From: Planctomycetota bacterium
GTDB taxonomy: Bacteria > Planctomycetota > UBA1135 > UBA2386
Assembly: GCA_020849665.1 (NCBI GenBank)
Contig: JADLFX010000090.1
Location: 62,001 to 126,000 of the forward strand
Reading direction: 5' to 3'
DNA length: 64,000 nt
The notes under the pieces: generated by a model
Databases searched by the model: none
Seen by the model: only the letters and a program-made list of their open reading frames with translations
What the model was told of the DNA's origin: nothing
Made by a program: the position numbers and the translations under genes
Shown: positions 37,033 to 46,401 of the stretch, one piece after another
How positions within the stretch are numbered: position 1 is the first letter of the stretch
Layout of the letters: each line of letters opens with the position of its first letter

Positions 37033-37354
37033 AGGCGCGCGAATGGTAGCGATGGCCTCCTACGGGCCCAAACGTGCGCGGCGCTTCACCGTAAGAGACC
37101 CGCATCCGGCCGCGAGCCGGCCGGGACGACCCGCGCCGGGGGCCGGTCCCCGGGCGCCGACCGGCGAGGCACGGTGCGGCCCGCCGGCCGCGCGAACCTT
37201 CACGGGGGGCGCGCCCGCTCCCTGTTGCGCGGAATTCGCCTCGGTCCTAATCGGTTGCTCCTGGTGGCTCCGGTCCGGGGCCACCGACTCCGCACCCCAG
37301 ATCCCGGCGCCCGCCCCACCACCGGCGCCCCACCGCCTGCCCCAAGGAGCCACC
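37033..37354. other. Divergent intergenic gap
   Basis: 322 bases between two divergently transcribed genes; both promoters should lie here. No clear -10/-35 pair, repeat or small gene was recognised. Confidence 0.5.
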
Positions 37355-38101
37355 ATGGACGGACCAGGGACCGAGATCCCCCGGCGCGAGGCGCTGGTGG
37401 ATCAGCTCAGCGCGTTCCTCGGACGCGAGTTCTGCCCCGAGCGGGACAACCTGCTCGAGCGTCTCGACACCGTGACCCTGCCCGAGCTGCTCCACAGGCT
37501 CGAGGCCGCGCTCGGCCCGGCACCGCGCCTCTACCAGATGCGCCTGCACGAGTTCGGCGACCTCGAGACCCTGGCCTCGGCCTGGGAGCCGGCCGCCACC
37601 ATCTCTGCCCGCGCGCAGGCGCGGCTGCCCAACCTCCCGGCGGTGGAGGCGTGGAGCGAACGCTGGCGCGCCGCACTCGAGGACCAGTGGCAGCACTACG
37701 TCGAGGAGCTGCGCCAGTGGGACCCGGATCTGGCCTACGACGCGACCTCCCTCGACCGGATCGTGCGCGGCGCGGGAGGCAGCGGGGGAGCCCCCAGCCG
37801 CATCCTCGTGCAGGGCTACCGGGACTCCCTGGTCGGCTTCCTGATCGCCCGCTCGCGCATGACGCCGCGGTACATGGGCGCCCGACTGGAAGGATTCATC
37901 ACCGACTGCTACGTGCATCCGGAGTACCGGCGTGCGAAGGTAGCCACGCGGCTGCACGACGCCGCGGTGGCTTTCTTCCGCGAGGCGAAGATCACCAGCG
38001 TCGCGCTGATGGTGATCGCGGGCAACGAGCGCGCGCACCGGTTCTGGAAGTCGCAGGGCTACCGCACACACCTGCACGAGCTGCGCATGAAGTTGACGTG
38101 A
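37355..38101 (+). CDS. GNAT-family acetyltransferase
   Basis: 248 residues. The C-terminal half is a GNAT domain: VGFLIARSRMTPRYMGARLEGFITDCYVHPEYRRAKVATRLHDAA (the acetyl-CoA loop) and IAGNERAHRFWKSQGYRTH. An N-terminal helical region of about 110 residues is not recognised. ATG 37355 has an AAGGAG ribosome site 6 bases upstream. The stop overlaps the addB start (GTGA), so it is the first gene of an operon with addB and addA. The acetylated substrate is unknown. Confidence 0.85.
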   Translation: MDGPGTEIPRREALVDQLSAFLGREFCPERDNLLERLDTVTLPELLHRLEAALGPAPRLYQMRLHEFGDLETLASAWEPAATISARAQARLPNLPAVEAWSERWRAALEDQWQHYVEELRQWDPDLAYDATSLDRIVRGAGGSGGAPSRILVQGYRDSLVGFLIARSRMTPRYMGARLEGFITDCYVHPEYRRAKVATRLHDAAVAFFREAKITSVALMVIAGNERAHRFWKSQGYRTHLHELRMKLT

Positions 38102-41100
38102 ACGCGGGGACGGTCGTGGTGGCACGCGGCGCGCGGGCGGCGGAACGCGCGGCGCTGGCGGTGGCCGCCGCGGCGCGGGCCGGACCCGGCGCGGAGCTGG
38201 GGCTCCTCGCGCGGCCGTTCCTGGTGGTGGTGCCCTCGAACACGCTGCGCCAGCACTTCGCGGTGCGCCTGTGCGCGGCGTGCGGCGCTGCGCTGGGCCT
38301 CGAGGTCTGCACGCTCGCCAGCTTCGCCGAGCGGGTCCTCGCGCACGCCGGCCAACCCGGGTCCCGCGGCGGCGAACTCCTGCCGGTCCTGGTGCGCCGG
38401 GAGCTGCGCCGCGAACGCGAGCTGCAGGGTCTGCTCGCCGGCCACGGCGGGATGCCGGCCGAGGGCATCGAAGCGGCGGCGGCCGCGAGCGTGCGCGACC
38501 TCCTCGACGCGGGCGCGGTGGCGGTGCCCCTGCACGAGCTCACCGCAGCGGCCGGCAACGACCCCGGCGGGCGGCGCGCCGCGGCGCTCTGCGCCGTGGC
38601 CCAGCGCAGTACCACGCGCGCCGCCGGACTCGGGGTGCGGGGCGGCGGGGATGCCGCACGGAACGCCGCGCGGCTTCTGCGGGAACACGGCGCAGCCGCC
38701 CTGCCGGCGCGCGGCGTCCTCGTGCACGGCTTCGCGGACGCCACCGGCCACGTCGCGGCCCTGCTCCATGCCTGCCTGGCCCTCCCTTCGACCACCCTCG
38801 TCCTCGACCTGCCCGCGGATCCGGACGATGCCGCGCACGAGGACCGCGGGGCGCGCTTCGCGCGCCGCTTCCTGGCGCGCGTGCGCGGCGCGGCGCGGGT
38901 CGAGGAGCAGGTGGCGCCACCGGACGTGCCGCGCCTGCGGCGGCTGGTGGCCAGAGGGCCGGAGGATCAGGCCCGCCGGATCGCCGCACAGGTCCGGGCC
39001 TGGATCGCCGCGGGCACGCCCCCGGAGGAGATCGCGGTGGTCGCCCGTCAGCTGGCGCCGCACGCCGCCGCCCTGCGCGTCGCGTTCGAGGCCCTCGGCA
39101 TCCCCTTCTCCGGCGCGGAGCCAGCGGAGCTGCACGCCGGCGCGGCGGCGCGCCGGGCCGCGCTGCGCCTGCTGCGCGAGGGCGGCTCGGCGGCGCCGGA
39201 GACCTGGAGCGCGGCACGTGGCCCGCGCGCGTGCCTGGACGCGGAGGTCCTCGCCGGTGCGCGTGCCTTCGGCGTGGCCACGCTGGCCGCGCTGGCCGGG
39301 TTCGACGTCGCGGCGCACGCGCCGCACGGATCCCTCCACGTCCCCGGCCGCCGCCATGCCGTGGACGCGGGGCCCCTGGGCGCGGCGGCCGCCGAGGCCG
39401 GGGCCCTGCTGCGCGGACTCGAGGCCCTGAGCGCCGCGCGGGACCTGGGCACGCTGCGCGCCGCCCTCGGGCCGCTCGCCGGGCGCCTGGATGCGGTGCG
39501 CGAGCTGGCCGACGACGTGCTGCCCCGGATCGCCGCGCTGGATCCGGACCTGGAGCTGACGGCCGACGAGTTCGTGGGCCTGCTCGCCGAGGCCGAGCAG
39601 GGGCGGACCGGCATGCTCGGCGGCGAAGGCGCCGGCGTGCAGGTGCTCGACGTGACCGAGGCACGCGGCCTCACGTGCGCCCGCCTGGTGGTCGTGGGGC
39701 TGGAGCGCGATTCGTTCCCGCGCACCGTGCGCGAGGATCCGTTCGTGCCCGACGCGGTCCGGCGACGCCTCGCCGGACACCTGCCCGACCTCGCGGAGAA
39801 GGAGCACGGGCACGACGAGGAGCGCTACCTCTTCGCGCAGCTCCTGGGCGCCGCGCCCGACGTCCTGCTCTGCCGGCAGGCGAAGGACGCGGCCGGACGC
39901 AGCCTCGCGCCCTCGCCCTGGATCGCCGCGCCGCAGGTCGCAGGCCACGACCCCGACCCCCTGCCGGCCGCCGCGCCGGCCACGCCCCTCGAGTGGCTCG
40001 TCCAGGCCGGCCTCGGCGCGGGGCGCGCGGGATTCGCCGCGCTCGTGCCTCTGGCGCTGCGCGAGGCCGAGGAGCAGCTGGGCGTCGAGAGCGGCGGCGG
40101 CGTGGCCGCGCACCGCCTGGCGGCACTGGCTGCCCACGACCCGACCCGGGAGGAGGAAGCCGCGGCGGAAGGCCTGGGTCTGCCCGCCACGCTGGGGCGC
40201 GTGGCGGCGCCGCCCGAACCACGCAGCCTGGCGGTGACCGGCCTGGAGGACTACGCCACCTGTCCCTGGCAGCACCATCTGGAGCGCGAACTGGGCCTGG
40301 AGCCGGTCGCGGATCCCCTGCGCGAGCTGCCCGACCTGGACGCACGCATCGTGGGGAGCGCCGTGCACCTCGCACTCGAGCGGCTCGTCGTGGCGGCCGA
40401 GCCTGCCCTCGCCCGGGACACGGAGCTGGGACGCGAGCTCCTGCTCGGCGAGGCCGTCTCGGTCCCCGCACCGGATGCCGACACGGTCGCAGCCACCGCC
40501 GCGGAGGCCGCGGCCAGCGCCGCCCGCAGCGCCGGCGTGCATCTGCCTGGCCTGCACCACGCGCTCGCGACCCTGGTCCGCCGGCACGTGGAGCGCGCCG
40601 TGGCCCTGGCGTGGCACGCCGGCCCGCGACGCATCCTGGCGGTGGAGACCGGGTGCGAGTGGCACGTGCCGTCGACCGGCCTGCGGCTGAGCTTCCGTGC
40701 CGACGTGGTGGAGCGGGACGCGGACGGGGCCCTGGTGCTCACCGACTACAAGACCGGCAAGCCTCTGGTCACCTCCCGGAAGGACGAGACGAGGTACCGC
40801 GACCTGCTCCGGCGCCTGCGCGAGGGTTCGCTGCTGCAGGGCGCGGTCTATGCCGAGGCCGCGGTCGCGCTGCTCGCCGGCGCTCCGGAGCCACCGTCGG
40901 TCCGCGGCTGCTACCTGCACCTGCGCCCCGACCTCGAGGTCGCGCCGCGGGTCGAGGTGCCGGCCGGCGATGCCCAGGTGCGCGCGGCGCTCCAGGAGAC
41001 GCTCGGCGTGCTGCACGCGGCGCGCGGCGCAGGCCTCGCGTTCCCCCGCCTCGAGGGGCCGGACGGCAAGGGCCAGGAGCCGCTCGCGTGCGGCCATTGC

Positions 41101-41244
41101 CCCGTGGCCCTGGCCTGCTCGCGCGGCGACAGCGGCGCGCGCCGCCGGCTCGCGGCGCTGGCGGAGCTCGGCACCGACCGGCTCCTCACGCGTCTGTGGC
41201 TGCCGGCACGCGATGCGGACGGCGCGGGTGGCGACGGGCCATGA
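38098..41244 (+). CDS. addB: AddB-like nuclease subunit of double-strand-break repair complex
   Basis: 1,048 residues. Subunit of AddAB that processes DNA ends for RecA-dependent repair. The N-terminus is a UvrD-like fold without a Walker A motif (VVARGARAAERAALA), so it is not an active helicase, as in many AddB proteins. The C-terminus is a RecB-type nuclease: GSAVHLALERL, RADVV and LVLTDYKTGKP (PD-(D/E)XK). Four cysteines that can hold a 4Fe-4S cluster are present (DYATCPWQHHLE and CGHCPVALAC). GTG at 38098. Confidence 0.88.
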   Translation: MNAGTVVVARGARAAERAALAVAAAARAGPGAELGLLARPFLVVVPSNTLRQHFAVRLCAACGAALGLEVCTLASFAERVLAHAGQPGSRGGELLPVLVRRELRRERELQGLLAGHGGMPAEGIEAAAAASVRDLLDAGAVAVPLHELTAAAGNDPGGRRAAALCAVAQRSTTRAAGLGVRGGGDAARNAARLLREHGAAALPARGVLVHGFADATGHVAALLHACLALPSTTLVLDLPADPDDAAHEDRGARFARRFLARVRGAARVEEQVAPPDVPRLRRLVARGPEDQARRIAAQVRAWIAAGTPPEEIAVVARQLAPHAAALRVAFEALGIPFSGAEPAELHAGAAARRAALRLLREGGSAAPETWSAARGPRACLDAEVLAGARAFGVATLAALAGFDVAAHAPHGSLHVPGRRHAVDAGPLGAAAAEAGALLRGLEALSAARDLGTLRAALGPLAGRLDAVRELADDVLPRIAALDPDLELTADEFVGLLAEAEQGRTGMLGGEGAGVQVLDVTEARGLTCARLVVVGLERDSFPRTVREDPFVPDAVRRRLAGHLPDLAEKEHGHDEERYLFAQLLGAAPDVLLCRQAKDAAGRSLAPSPWIAAPQVAGHDPDPLPAAAPATPLEWLVQAGLGAGRAGFAALVPLALREAEEQLGVESGGGVAAHRLAALAAHDPTREEEAAAEGLGLPATLGRVAAPPEPRSLAVTGLEDYATCPWQHHLERELGLEPVADPLRELPDLDARIVGSAVHLALERLVVAAEPALARDTELGRELLLGEAVSVPAPDADTVAATAAEAAASAARSAGVHLPGLHHALATLVRRHVERAVALAWHAGPRRILAVETGCEWHVPSTGLRLSFRADVVERDADGALVLTDYKTGKPLVTSRKDETRYRDLLRRLREGSLLQGAVYAEAAVALLAGAPEPPSVRGCYLHLRPDLEVAPRVEVPAGDAQVRAALQETLGVLHAARGAGLAFPRLEGPDGKGQEPLACGHCPVALACSRGDSGARRRLAALAELGTDRLLTRLWLPARDADGAGGDGP

Positions 41245-44200
41245 ACCCCGCCGCAGGACTGCCGCCGGACCAGGATGCGCGCGAACGCGCGCGCACGGTG
41301 TTCGACCGGCCGATCGCCCTGGTGGCGGGCGCCGGCACCGGCAAGACCGCGGTCCTCGTGGCGCGCCTGCTGACCTGGTGCCTCGGCCCAGGTTGGCAAC
41401 GTCACGCCGCCGCGCGCCCCGGGGCCGACGCCGAGGCGATCGCCGCCCGCGTGCTGGGCAGGGTCTGCGCCATCACGTTCACCGAGGCGGCCGCCGCCGA
41501 GATGGCCGCACGCGTGGCGCAGGCGCTCGCCGTCCTGCGCGCCGGCCAGGAACCGATCGGGCTGCCGCGCTCCGCCCTCGGTCTTCCCAAGGAGGAGCTG
41601 GAGCGCCGCGTCGATGCGCTCCGCGCCGCGCAGGACCGGGTGCAGGTGGGGACGATCCACGCGTTCTGCCGGCGCCTGCTGGCCCGCTTTCCCAGCGAGT
41701 CCGGCCTGCCGCCCGAGTTCACGGTCGACGCCGACGGCACGAAGACCGCGGCGGCCTGCGGCGAGCGGGTCGCCCGCGAGCTTCCGCTCGTGCTCGGCGG
41801 CGGCGCCGGCGCGAGCCCCGACTGGGTGGCGCTGGCGGTCGAGGGCGTGGGCCCGCGCGAGGTCCGCGCGATGCTGGAGAGCCTGTGCGCCGCCGGCGTG
41901 GGCGCCCAGGACGTTCCCGAGGACCCATGCGACGCCGGGCGCGTGGCACGGACGCTGCACCGGCTGCGCACCGGAATCGAGGGCCTGTGGCGACTCGTGG
42001 CCGACCTGGCCAGCGACGGCCGGGTCCGCAAGGGGAGCAACGCGCGGGCGGCCGCCGCGGCCCTGGGCGAATTGCGGGCGGAGATCGGGTCCGCCACCGG
42101 CGCCGAGCAGATCCACGCCGCCGCCGCGCGGCACGCTCCCGCGATCGCGAAGGCGGCCAAGGCGTGGTGCGCCGGCGAATTCAACGCCGGCGAGTGCGCG
42201 GTCCTGGGCGAGCGCGTGGCGGCGGTGAGCGCCGCCGCCGGCCCCCTGCTGGCCCAGCTCCTCCACCTCGCCGAGATGGAGCCCGACCTGCTGCGCCGCA
42301 TCTGCCGCGTGGTGCGCCCGCTCCTCGCGGACGTGCAGGCGGGCCTGCGCACACGCGGCGTGCTCGGCTTCGCCGACCTGCTCGCGGGCGCGCGCGACCT
42401 GCTGCGTGACCGCCGGGTGCTGGCCGCGGTGCGCGCCGACCTGGATCTGCTGATGGTCGACGAGTTCCAGGACACGGACGCGGTCCAGTGCGGGATCCTG
42501 GCGGAGCTGGCGCTCGCCGACCTGCCCGGCGCGCCGCCGCCCTCGCTCTTCGTGGTCGGCGACCCCAAGCAGTCGATCTACGCCTGGCGCAACGCCGACC
42601 TGGCCGCCTACGAGGAGTTCCTCGCCGCGGCGCAGGCGCGGGGCGGCAGCGAGGAAGCACTCGACTGCAACTTCCGGTCGGTGGCACCGATCCTCGAGGA
42701 GGTGTCGCGCGTGGTCGGGGCCGTGATGCTGCCGGAGCCGGGCCTGCAGCCGCGCTTCCAGCCGCTGCGCGTCGCCCCGCGCAACGTCGGGCGCGCGGGG
42801 TTCACGGCCGGCGGGCGGGCGAGCGTGGAGTACTGGCTGAGCTGGCAACGGCGGCGCGATGGCGGGCTCGACACCTCCGCACGAGCCGCGCGCGCGGTGG
42901 AGGCGCGGGCGATCGCCGCGGACATCGCCGAGCTGCACCGCGCGCATGGCGTCGAACTCGGCACCTGCGCGATCCTGCTGCGCACCTTCGGCTACGTCGA
43001 GGAATACCTGGGCGCCCTGCGCGAGCGCGGCATCCGCTACGCGATCGAACGCGATCAGCTCTACTACCAGCGCCGCGAGGTCCTGGACGCGCTCGCGCTG
43101 CTGCGCTGCGTCGTGGATCCCGCCGACCGACTCGCCCTCGTGGCCTGGCTGCGTTCACCGGCGGTCGGCGTGCCCGACGCCGCCCTGGCCGGGCTGCTCT
43201 CCGCGGGCGACTCCGGCCTGGACCCGGCCGCGCCCGCATTCGCGGACGCCTTGGCCGCGGCGCAGGAAGGCGCCGCGGCCGCGCAGGTTCCCGCCGCGCT
43301 GCGCCAGCATCTCGGCGCCGCCATCCGCCACGCGCTGCGCACGGTCCATGCCCTGCGGGCCGCGTACCTGGCCGATCCGCCGGATCGCTTCGTGGCGCGC
43401 CTGCGCACCGGAACGTTGCACGAGGGCAGCGAGGCGGCGCGCTTCCTCGGCACGTTCCGCGCGGCCAACCTCGAGCGGTTCCACGGGCTCCTGCTGGCGG
43501 CGCTGCGCTCGGCCGAGGGCGACGGCCGCGCCCTGCTGCGCACCCTGGAGGATGCCCTGGCCCATGCCGCGGGCGACGCCGACGCCGCGGGCGAGCAGGA
43601 GGCCGATCCGGGCGCGGTGCGGGTGCTCACCGTGCACAGGGCCAAGGGCCTCGAGTTCGCGCACGTCTATCTCGCCAACCTGCATGGCGGACGCAAGCGC
43701 GACAGCGGTCGCGCCGAGGACGGAGCGGCGATCGCGCGCGTCGGCGGGCAGGTGGAGTTCGCCCTGCGCGGTCACGGCTCGCTGGACTGGGACCTTGCGA
43801 AGGCCGCGCGCGTCGCGCGCGACGAGGCCGAGGCGGTGCGCGTCCTCTACGTGGCCATGACCCGTGCCGGGCAGCGCCTGGTGATGGCCGGCGCGCTCGG
43901 TGCCAGCGCGTCGGCCGAGTCCCTGGCCCATCTGGTCGAGAGAGGCATCCAGCCGCCGCTGCCGCTGCAGGAACTCCATGCACTGGTGCAGGTGCCGGAG
44001 CGGGCCGAGGCGGCACGGGCGGAGTTCACATCCGCGCGGGCGATGGCGCTCTGGCGGCTGCCGGGCCTCGAGCCGGAACGACGCGAGGAGCGGGCACCGC
44101 TCCCCGCCGTGGCGCTGCCCGCCCTCGCGCGCCTGGAGCAGGAGTACGCCGCGCTGCGTGCGGCACGCCTGCAGGCGCGGCAGCACCAGGCGCGCAGGCG

Positions 44201-44789
44201 CCTGGAGCCGGTGAGCGCGGTGGCCGGGCGTCAGGCGCGACCGGTGGGTGCCGCGGCGCGAGGCGGCGGCGACGCCGCGCTGGCCCAGGCCGTCGGCACC
44301 GCGTTCCATCGGCTCGTGGAGCGAACGCCGCTCGCGCAGCTGGCCAGCGGCGCACTCCCGGCAGACGCCACGGCCCTGAGCGCGTGCGTGCCCGAGGACG
44401 TGGCCGCCGCGGATCGGGATGCCGTGGTGCGCGGAGTGCAGCGCATCGTGGCGGGACTGGCTGGCGGACGTGTCCTGGCCAGGATGCGCGCCCTGTGCGG
44501 CGGGATCGTGGCGCGGGAAGTGCCCTTCCTGCTGGCGCGGGATCCCGTGCCGGTGTCCGGGCGCATCGATCTCCTGGCGCGCGATCCCGCGGGCGGCCTC
44601 GTGGTGGTGGACTACAAGACCGACCGTGTCGAGGACGACGCGGCGCTGGCCCGCGCGGCGGCTGGACACGCCGCGCAGGCACGCATCTACGTCGACGCGG
44701 TGCGCGCCGCCCTGGGGAGTGCGGAGCCCGTCTGCTGCGAACTCTGGTTCGTGGCCGCGGACCGCGTGGTCCCGCTCGCGGCGCCCTGA
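41241..44789 (+). CDS. addA: AddA-like helicase-nuclease
   Basis: 1,182 residues. UvrD/RecB-family 3'-5' helicase with a C-terminal nuclease. Motifs in order: Walker A VAGAGTGKTAVL, AITFTEAAAAEMAARV, Walker B MVDEFQDTD, VVGDPKQSIYAWRNAD, VLTVHRAKGLEFAHVYL, VLYVAMTRAGQRLVM, then the nuclease box GTAFHRLVE, GRIDLLARD and VVVDYKTDRV. ATG 41241 overlaps the addB stop by 4 bases (ATGA). With AddB it makes a dual-nuclease end-resection complex; no recBCD seen. Confidence 0.93.
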   Translation: MNPAAGLPPDQDARERARTVFDRPIALVAGAGTGKTAVLVARLLTWCLGPGWQRHAAARPGADAEAIAARVLGRVCAITFTEAAAAEMAARVAQALAVLRAGQEPIGLPRSALGLPKEELERRVDALRAAQDRVQVGTIHAFCRRLLARFPSESGLPPEFTVDADGTKTAAACGERVARELPLVLGGGAGASPDWVALAVEGVGPREVRAMLESLCAAGVGAQDVPEDPCDAGRVARTLHRLRTGIEGLWRLVADLASDGRVRKGSNARAAAAALGELRAEIGSATGAEQIHAAAARHAPAIAKAAKAWCAGEFNAGECAVLGERVAAVSAAAGPLLAQLLHLAEMEPDLLRRICRVVRPLLADVQAGLRTRGVLGFADLLAGARDLLRDRRVLAAVRADLDLLMVDEFQDTDAVQCGILAELALADLPGAPPPSLFVVGDPKQSIYAWRNADLAAYEEFLAAAQARGGSEEALDCNFRSVAPILEEVSRVVGAVMLPEPGLQPRFQPLRVAPRNVGRAGFTAGGRASVEYWLSWQRRRDGGLDTSARAARAVEARAIAADIAELHRAHGVELGTCAILLRTFGYVEEYLGALRERGIRYAIERDQLYYQRREVLDALALLRCVVDPADRLALVAWLRSPAVGVPDAALAGLLSAGDSGLDPAAPAFADALAAAQEGAAAAQVPAALRQHLGAAIRHALRTVHALRAAYLADPPDRFVARLRTGTLHEGSEAARFLGTFRAANLERFHGLLLAALRSAEGDGRALLRTLEDALAHAAGDADAAGEQEADPGAVRVLTVHRAKGLEFAHVYLANLHGGRKRDSGRAEDGAAIARVGGQVEFALRGHGSLDWDLAKAARVARDEAEAVRVLYVAMTRAGQRLVMAGALGASASAESLAHLVERGIQPPLPLQELHALVQVPERAEAARAEFTSARAMALWRLPGLEPERREERAPLPAVALPALARLEQEYAALRAARLQARQHQARRRLEPVSAVAGRQARPVGAAARGGGDAALAQAVGTAFHRLVERTPLAQLASGALPADATALSACVPEDVAAADRDAVVRGVQRIVAGLAGGRVLARMRALCGGIVAREVPFLLARDPVPVSGRIDLLARDPAGGLVVVDYKTDRVEDDAALARAAAGHAAQARIYVDAVRAALGSAEPVCCELWFVAADRVVPLAAP

Positions 44790-44817
44790 CGGCCCGGGCG
44801 GCGGCGCCGATGGCCGT

Positions 44818-46320
44818 TCAGGTCCCCGAGCCGACGGCGATGAGGCGGCGGCCGAGGACCCGGCGTTCGAGCAGCGCGACGGCCTCGACGTGGTGGCTGT
44901 GCGGAAACATGTCGACGGGCTCGACCCGTTCCAGCGAGTAGCCCATGCGGAGCAGTTGCGCGAGGTCGCGTGCCAGCGCCTCGGGGTCGCAGGCCACGTA
45001 GACCACGTGCCTCGGCTTGAGGCGCTCGCCCAAGGCGTGCAGCACCGCGGGATGACAGCCCGCGCGCGGCGGGTCCAGGACCACCGCGGTGAAGCCCGGC
45101 TGCGCCGGCACTTCGCGGAGCGCGTCCTCGGCGCGCGCGTGGACGAAGCGGATCCCGGCGATGCCGTTGGCGCGCGCCGACGTCTCCGCGTCGGCGACCG
45201 CGCGGCGGTTGTCCTCGATGGCGGTCACGTGCATGCCCGCGCGGGCCAGGGCCAGGGCCAGCAGCCCGCCGCCGCTGTACACGTCGAGCACGCGCGCGCC
45301 CGGCGCCAGCGGCAGCAGGCGCAGCACCGTGGCCACCAGCCAGCGCGCCCCGAACGCCGAGGTCTGGAAGAACGCGGCGGGGGACACGTGGTGGGCGATG
45401 CCTTCGACGGTCTCGACGAGGCGCGCCTCCCCGCGCAGCACCTGGAACGGGCCACCGACCAGCTGCTCGACCGGACCGCCGTGGCTGTGCACCACGACGT
45501 CGTGCGGGCCCTGCACCACGAGCTGCTCGAGCAGCCGCTCCGGAGCCGGCAGGCCATTGCGGGTGATCAGGTCGATCTGCACGCGGCCGCTGCTCTTCGC
45601 GGCGCGGACCAGCACGGCGCGGAGCACACCGGAGTCCGTGTGCGGATCCCAGGCCGGGACGCCGCTGCGGCGCGCGGCTTCGACCGTGGCGAGGGCGGCA
45701 CGGAACCCGCGCTGGTCGCTCACCGGGCACTCCCGGATCGGCACCAGGGAACGGCTGCGGCGCGCGAAGAGCCCGGCGACCATCGTCGGCGTGGCGGGTT
45801 TGGTGTGCAGGACGATCTTCGTGCGCTGTTCCCAGGGGTCGTCCGGCCCGGCCATCGCCGCAACCGGGGGCGCATCGATCCGCGTGGCGTGGCGCAGCGC
45901 CTTGGCCACGCGCTCGGTCTTGAGGCGCAGCTGCTCGGGATACGCGAGGTGCTGGTAGTCGCAGCCGCCGCAGCGTTCGAAGTGCGTGCAGGCCGGCAGG
46001 ACCCGGTGCGGCGAAGGGCGCTCGACCGCGACGAGGTCGGCGCGCCCGTGCTTGCGCGCCGCCGAGGTCACGCGCACCCGCAGGCGTTCGCCCGGGAGCC
46101 CTCCCGCCACGAACACGACGTAGCGGCCGATGCGGCAGAGCGCGTCCGGGCCATCCCCCATCGCCTCGACGTCGAGGCTGAGTTCCTCGCCAAGGCGCAG
46201 GGGCGCGCTGTGGCCCTCCAGCGGCGCCCGCGGCGGTCGCTGGGCACGGTCCGGGCCGCGCGTGCCGGGATGATCTTCGCCTCGCCCCTGGTCGGGCCCA
46301 CCGCCGTCGCGCCTCGGCAT
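44818..46320 (-). CDS. RNA m5U methyltransferase (TrmA/RlmD family)
   Basis: About 500 residues. SAM-dependent enzyme that methylates C5 of a uridine in 23S rRNA or tRNA. An N-terminal TRAM domain precedes an iron-sulfur motif (ACTHFERCGGCDYQHLAYPE plus IRECPVS). The SAM-binding segment is RVLDVYSGGGLLALALA, then VVLDPPRAGCHPAVL and the catalytic Cys in YVACDPEALARDL. The start may be ATG 46338 or 46320; the family alignment starts after both. Converges with addA. Confidence 0.9.
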   Translation of the reverse strand: MPRRDGGGPDQGRGEDHPGTRGPDRAQRPPRAPLEGHSAPLRLGEELSLDVEAMGDGPDALCRIGRYVVFVAGGLPGERLRVRVTSAARKHGRADLVAVERPSPHRVLPACTHFERCGGCDYQHLAYPEQLRLKTERVAKALRHATRIDAPPVAAMAGPDDPWEQRTKIVLHTKPATPTMVAGLFARRSRSLVPIRECPVSDQRGFRAALATVEAARRSGVPAWDPHTDSGVLRAVLVRAAKSSGRVQIDLITRNGLPAPERLLEQLVVQGPHDVVVHSHGGPVEQLVGGPFQVLRGEARLVETVEGIAHHVSPAAFFQTSAFGARWLVATVLRLLPLAPGARVLDVYSGGGLLALALARAGMHVTAIEDNRRAVADAETSARANGIAGIRFVHARAEDALREVPAQPGFTAVVLDPPRAGCHPAVLHALGERLKPRHVVYVACDPEALARDLAQLLRMGYSLERVEPVDMFPHSHHVEAVALLERRVLGRRLIAVGSGT

Positions 46321-46401
46321 GGGCGCCTGTCTACGCATGCACCGACACCGGGCAAGGGTCCTGGTGGCGCGGTGTCGCCGCGGGCGTGGCCCGGAGCGCT
46401 C

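Noticed and set aside
38271-44789. A very long plus-strand frame running through addB into addA
   Set aside because: Its first half is Arg/Gly-rich out-of-frame sequence over addB. Only the part from ATG 41241 carries helicase motifs, so the frame is not a fusion protein.
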